From: an uncultured Campylobacter sp.
GTDB taxonomy: Bacteria > Campylobacterota > Campylobacteria > Campylobacterales > Campylobacteraceae
Direction: 5' to 3'
Length of the DNA: 5,035 nucleotides
Assembly: GCF_938045535.1 (NCBI RefSeq)
Contig: NZ_CALIMQ010000146.1
Coordinates: 1-5,035, forward strand
Made by a program: the position numbers and the translations under genes. This document shows positions 4,957 through 5,035 of the stretch, one piece after another (within the stretch, counting starts at the first letter, position 1; every line of letters begins with the position of its first letter). The notes beneath the pieces were generated by a model, which searched no databases, was not told the origin of the DNA, and was given only the letters and a program-made list of their open reading frames with translations.

Positions 4957-5035
4957 GTGGATGAGAAATTTCAATCAGACACGAAAGAGCTGGACGAGAA
5001 ATTTGCCGCTATTCCCGAGAATTTAAAAAAGCGAT
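4957..5035 (+). CDS. N-terminal part of an unidentified protein (runs off the window)
   Basis: The frame starts at GTG 4957, 6 bases after AAAAGGAG (ending at 4950), and remains open to the window edge. The 26 visible residues begin MDEKFQSDTKELDEKFAAIP and are charged and helical, without a signal peptide or membrane segment. The ATG at 4961 lies in another frame that stops after 22 codons, so the GTG start is preferred. Too little is present to name a family. Confidence 0.65.
   Translation, partial: MDEKFQSDTKELDEKFAAIPENLKKR

Noticed and set aside
1..5035. A new multi-gene defence or mobile system
   Set aside because: The recognisable genes are a transporter, DNA repair and a DJ-1 family protein; there is no integrase, transposase, nuclease, reverse transcriptase or toxin signature, and no tRNA or rRNA gene was seen.

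Overview
The window looks like a chromosomal piece of a Campylobacter-type epsilonproteobacterium (Campylobacterota). The signs are the very frequent AAATTT and AAAATTT words inside and between genes, Lys/Phe/Ile-rich coding mixed with GC-rich codons, TTG and GTG starts behind strong AGGAGG-type ribosome sites, and promoters recognisable only by a TATAAT -10 box. The fairly high GC of the coding parts fits oral species such as C. gracilis, C. showae or C. rectus better than C. jejuni; this is an inference from style, not a database match.

Layout: positions 1-699 hold no convincing gene but contain hairpins and a cluster of palindromes just before the first gene. From 718 to 2780, three plus-strand genes lie close together and may be co-transcribed: a short CorA-family divalent cation transporter, a small protein resembling the SMI1/KNR4 (SUKH) family, and ogt, a methylated-DNA repair methyltransferase. 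A perfect 12-bp stem-loop sits between the second and third. The ogt protein is about 115 residues too long because of a degenerate, 17-residue-periodic repeat inserted in its N-terminal domain.

From 3044 to 3887 on the minus strand is a full-length but broken hchA (Hsp31, DJ-1 superfamily glyoxalase III/chaperone), with one frameshift at a homopolymer and one in-frame amber codon. It still has a good -10 box and ribosome site. Positions 3888-4551 are mostly non-coding, with two possible small ORFs, a large imperfect hairpin and a gene-like fragment. Positions 4552-4849 (minus) hold a heavily decayed second alkyltransferase-family gene, of the short PCHR type, with two frameshifts and two stops. 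The last gene starts at 4957 (plus) and runs off the window, preceded by a -10 box framed by an 11-bp inverted repeat.

Functionally, the recognisable genes other than the transporter concern repair of alkyl or carbonyl damage: one alkyltransferase appears intact, while a second and the Hsp31 gene are decaying. I see no phage, transposon, CRISPR array or defence island. The most unusual items are the repeat-expanded Ogt and the palindromic upstream regions; I do not see a clear new multi-gene system.
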